Positions 40,899 through 42,364 of a DNA stretch of 42,364 bases are shown in pieces. Both the position numbers and the translations under genes were made by a program. Origin of the DNA: Candidatus Eiseniibacteriota bacterium (GTDB lineage Bacteria > Joyebacterota > Joyebacteria > Joyebacterales > Joyebacteraceae); the NCBI GenBank assembly GCA_030639555.1, contig DAOWCM010000003.1, forward strand, positions 1 to 42,364. Reading direction: 5' to 3'. The notes beneath the pieces were generated by a model, which searched no databases, was not told where the DNA came from, and was given only the letters and a program-made list of their open reading frames with translations. Position 1 is the first letter of the stretch. Every line of letters begins with the position of its first letter.

Positions 40899-41002
40899 AC
40901 CAGCCACCCGAGCAGAAACCCGAGCCCGAAGCACAGCAGGCCAAGCACGATCGCCACGAAGAGCAGCGCCTGGCCTATCCCAGCCGTCATTCCTGAGTCC
41001 AT
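40895..41002 (-). CDS. Small membrane protein (35 aa)
   Basis: ATG at 41002 has GAGGAG 7 bases upstream. MDSGMTAGIGQALLFVAIVL leads into a single hydrophobic span of about 25 residues ending GWLV. The stop overlaps the next GTG. It is the first gene of the leftward block. Its initiation context (GGATGCCAATG) is repeated before the ATG at 40799, hinting at local duplication. Confidence 0.55.
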   Translation of the reverse strand: MDSGMTAGIGQALLFVAIVLGLLCFGLGFLLGWLV

Positions 41003-41023
41003 TGGCATCCTCCTCGGTAAACC

Positions 41024-41104
41024 CCCAGGCCGGAGGGAATCGAACCCACGCCTACGAAACGCGCGGCAGCCTCCCGGTGATCAAATCCGGGACAGCCCAG
41101 GGGG
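41024..41104 (-). tRNA. tRNA-like structure, identity unresolved
   Basis: On the minus strand a T arm (GTGGG, loop TTCGATT, CCCTC, one mismatch) and an acceptor-like helix (TGGGCTG with CGGCCTG) enclose a span of about 76 bases, normal tRNA size. A stable arm, CCCGG/CCGGG around ATTTGATCA, follows the acceptor. I cannot place an anticodon arm or a normal D loop. On the plus strand the fold is followed by T8, so it could also be a terminator. It lacks the Y RNA signatures. Confidence 0.35.
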
Positions 41105-41201
41105 GCGAGATTTTTTTTCTTTCAGCCGTCCAGATCGGAGGGGGGTGATTTTTTCTGGCCGCGGTTTCCAAAGGTTAATATCTGAAAGTAAGGATAGGGG
41201 T

Positions 41202-41215
41202 TGCCAAAAGTCAAG
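41202..41215. repeat. 14-bp direct repeat, copy 1
   Basis: TGCCAAAAGTCAAG, identical to 41237-41250, with 35 bp between starts. On the minus strand each copy presents TTGACT, a plausible -35 element. It may be an iteron or a repressor site. Confidence 0.6.
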
Positions 41216-41236
41216 TCATTGCCAACAGGCAAGATG

Positions 41237-41250
41237 TGCCAAAAGTCAAG
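41237..41250. repeat. 14-bp direct repeat, copy 2
   Basis: Second exact copy of TGCCAAAAGTCAAG. Between the copies lies a small inverted repeat, TTGCC/GGCAA (41219-41232). Together they form a compact binding-site cluster. Confidence 0.6.
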
Positions 41251-41326
41251 CGATGTCCGTTAGTCAATTCGTGGACCCTGCGTCATACATAAGTCCAGCT
41301 TATGGGTGGTGCACCGCGTCGAGGTC

Positions 41327-41344
41327 ACTTGACAAAAGTCAAGT
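41327..41344 (+). promoter_or_regulatory. Palindromic operator overlapping a TTGACA element
   Basis: ACTTGAC (41327-41333) and GTCAAGT (41338-41344) are exact inverted repeats separated by AAAA. The left arm carries TTGACA (41329-41334), a perfect -35 hexamer; a possible weak -10 (TAGCCT) starts at 41353. The same core is repeated at 41202 and 41237. It is probably a repressor-controlled rightward promoter. Confidence 0.5.
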
Positions 41345-41612
41345 TCTGGACGTAGCCTGAGGAAGGCGGCGGCGATCCGAATCTTAACCTTTGGACATCC
41401 ACCCGGGCGCGCGGATGTGACCTCGAGTGAAGACGATGCGCGGAAACCGGTCCTCCCGACTTAACTTACGTCAAGTTTGATACCTTGAGAACATGCCGGA
41501 GGCTCGGGGCGCGATTCGGGACCAGAGCGGACCTTGAAACCAGACGCCGTCCGGAGGCTCGACGCGCCATCGTCCGTCGTGATCGGATGCGCGCAAGTCT
41601 ACGCGGACACCG

Positions 41613-41930
41613 ATGGCGAAGACGACACGAACGCCACGCGGGAGAATCACGAGCGAATATGTAGGCTCGGAATACACTGCTATGATAGCGCGAAACGCGT
41701 TGGAGCTCCTCGAGTCGATTCCATCGGAGCGTAGACTACGCGGCCGAAAGCGTTTGGGCAAGCGTTGGAGCACGAACGCGAACGCTTGCGCATCGTGTCA
41801 ACTCACGACGCATCCACATCTTGCGCGCGGTCTCTGCTATCGGTGTTACCACGATTTGATTAACACGAATAGACGAGCCGAGCGGGCAGTACAGAACTTG
41901 CCTAAAGTTAACTGCCGCACTGACCTATGA
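41613..41930 (+). CDS. Small protein with C-terminal zinc motif (105 aa)
   Basis: Starts MAKTTRTPRGRITSEYVGSE. A basic middle (SERRLRGRKRLGKRWS) is followed by CASCQ near residue 59 and RGLCYRCYHDL near residue 73, a four-cysteine zinc site common in small phage regulators and HNH-adjacent proteins. It is the first gene of the rightward block after the palindrome region, so a regulatory role is attractive but unproven. The ribosome binding site is weak. Confidence 0.6.
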   Translation: MAKTTRTPRGRITSEYVGSEYTAMIARNALELLESIPSERRLRGRKRLGKRWSTNANACASCQLTTHPHLARGLCYRCYHDLINTNRRAERAVQNLPKVNCRTDL

Positions 41931-42006
41931 GCCTGGCTTATCTGAAAATAACCTGAGATTCTCGCCCCTTTCCCTTGGCATTCTCGATAGAATGATTGCT
42001 CGGGCG

Positions 42007-42028
42007 TTGCTTACTGACAGGCAAGCAA
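42007..42028 (+). promoter_or_regulatory. Inverted repeat before the Gp88 start
   Basis: TTGCTT (42007-42012) and AAGCAA (42023-42028) can pair around a 10-base loop. The repeat ends just before the GAGGGA ribosome binding site of the gene at 42041. It could be an operator or a weak translational control hairpin. No clear -35/-10 pair was found around it. Confidence 0.3.
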
Positions 42029-42040
42029 GAGGGAAGCACG

Positions 42041-42364
42041 ATGAGACTACCAAAGGGCGATGAGATTCGGGCCCTTGTTCTCGCCGAGATGCGCATCGCT
42101 CTCAAGGCAAAGCGCATCAACCTCGGGCAATGGGTCGCGGCGCAATCGGTCGTTTGGCCAGAGACTACGCCAAAGATTCTCGGCGACTCTCTCAAGGTCC
42201 AAAAAGGGCGCAAGATCGGCTTTGAAACGGCCGTTATCTATCTGGCGCCAGCGGTCGAGAGTGTAGCGTACGGGGGCGAAGACACCTGTTTAGGGCGCTC
42301 GCGAGGTTGTACGCTCGCCTGTCTTGGCCATCGCTCGGATCGGCTTAGAATGGTCTCTGGCGCC
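42041..42364 (+). CDS. Gp88-family protein, 5' part (continues at base 1)
   Basis: This is the N-terminal portion of the gene ending at 645. The ATG at 42041 is preceded by GAGGGA with a 7-base gap, a good ribosome binding site. There is no stop before the window end, and bases 42224-42364 duplicate 1-141, so the protein continues in frame at base 1. The N-terminal 60 residues are helical and basic. The family core begins at the YLAPA motif, about residue 69. A TTGCTT/AAGCAA inverted repeat sits just upstream of the ribosome binding site. Confidence 0.85.
   Translation, partial: MRLPKGDEIRALVLAEMRIALKAKRINLGQWVAAQSVVWPETTPKILGDSLKVQKGRKIGFETAVIYLAPAVESVAYGGEDTCLGRSRGCTLACLGHRSDRLRMVSGA
42224..42364. 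repeat. Terminal direct repeat, right copy
   Basis: Exact second copy of bases 1-141. Removing one copy gives a circle of about 42,223 bp. A real short terminal repeat cannot be excluded from sequence alone, but the exact 141 length and the uninterrupted gene across it favour circular assembly. Confidence 0.9.

Larger units (their letters stand above)
41003..41612. promoter_or_regulatory. Divergent control region, possible origin
   Basis: About 610 bases without a convincing gene, and the only divergent gap in the genome. It holds the tRNA-like structure at its left end, T-rich runs (41111-41119, 41150-41156) and repeats of the GTCAAG core (41210, 41245, 41338, 41470). Both blocks must start near here. 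Repeated 14-bp sites could bind the initiator or a repressor. The origin role is inference. Confidence 0.55.

Noticed and set aside
41534..41773. Small overlapping open frames on both strands before the zinc protein
   Set aside because: No ribosome binding sites or coding-like composition; they overlap the better-supported gene at 41613.

Overview
The window is one circular tailed-phage genome, probably recovered from a metagenome. Bases 1-141 are repeated exactly as 42224-42364, and one gene reads through the join, so the unique circle is about 42,223 bp. The DNA is GC-rich, genes are tightly packed, and many neighbours share ATGA or GTGA stop/start overlaps. A long portal, scaffold, major capsid protein, a large tail hub protein, several ejection-type proteins and no tape measure suggest a podovirus. 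I see no integrase, DNA polymerase or RNA polymerase, and the host cannot be named.

There are two transcription blocks. The rightward block starts near 41.6 kb, crosses the join and ends at 6962. It holds a Gp88-family protein, a run of small unknown proteins, a RecB/Cas4-like nuclease, RecT, a DUF1064-like nuclease and a DUF1376-like replication protein. The leftward block runs from about 41.0 kb to 7026. It carries appendage proteins, a Ro60/TROVE gene with a noncoding RNA cluster, small membrane and accessory genes, terminase, portal, scaffold, capsid, fibre-like proteins, the tail hub and large ejection-type proteins. The blocks diverge from a roughly 600-bp control region (41.0-41.6 kb) with 14-bp direct repeats and an inverted repeat. 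They converge on one strong hairpin at 6997-7025.

The outstanding feature is 34.4-37.7 kb. A complete TROVE/von Willebrand A protein (Ro60, bacterial Rsr) is followed on the same strand by two Tat-signal proteins, a small P-loop protein and five RNA elements. Each element is closed by an exact 7-bp helix and has the two-strand signature of a Ro-binding Y RNA helix: 5' (G/A)AAUGC then a helix then UACAU, and 3' C(U/C)(U/C)G beside the closing helix. Three of the five (1, 3 and 5) carry tRNA-like inserts in circularly permuted order (T arm, acceptor hairpin, then 5' half). Element 1 resembles tRNA-Asp(GUC) and element 3 resembles a tRNA with a UGU anticodon loop. Elements 2 and 4 are minimal. 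The window therefore appears to hold a phage-borne Ro60 ribonucleoprotein locus with its own set of Y RNAs.

Other points of note are a prepilin-like protein, a HAD-like protein lacking its nucleophilic aspartate, an unresolved tRNA-like structure at 41.0 kb, an orphan Shine-Dalgarno with a two-codon ORF near 6.6 kb, and the lack of a recognisable endolysin.
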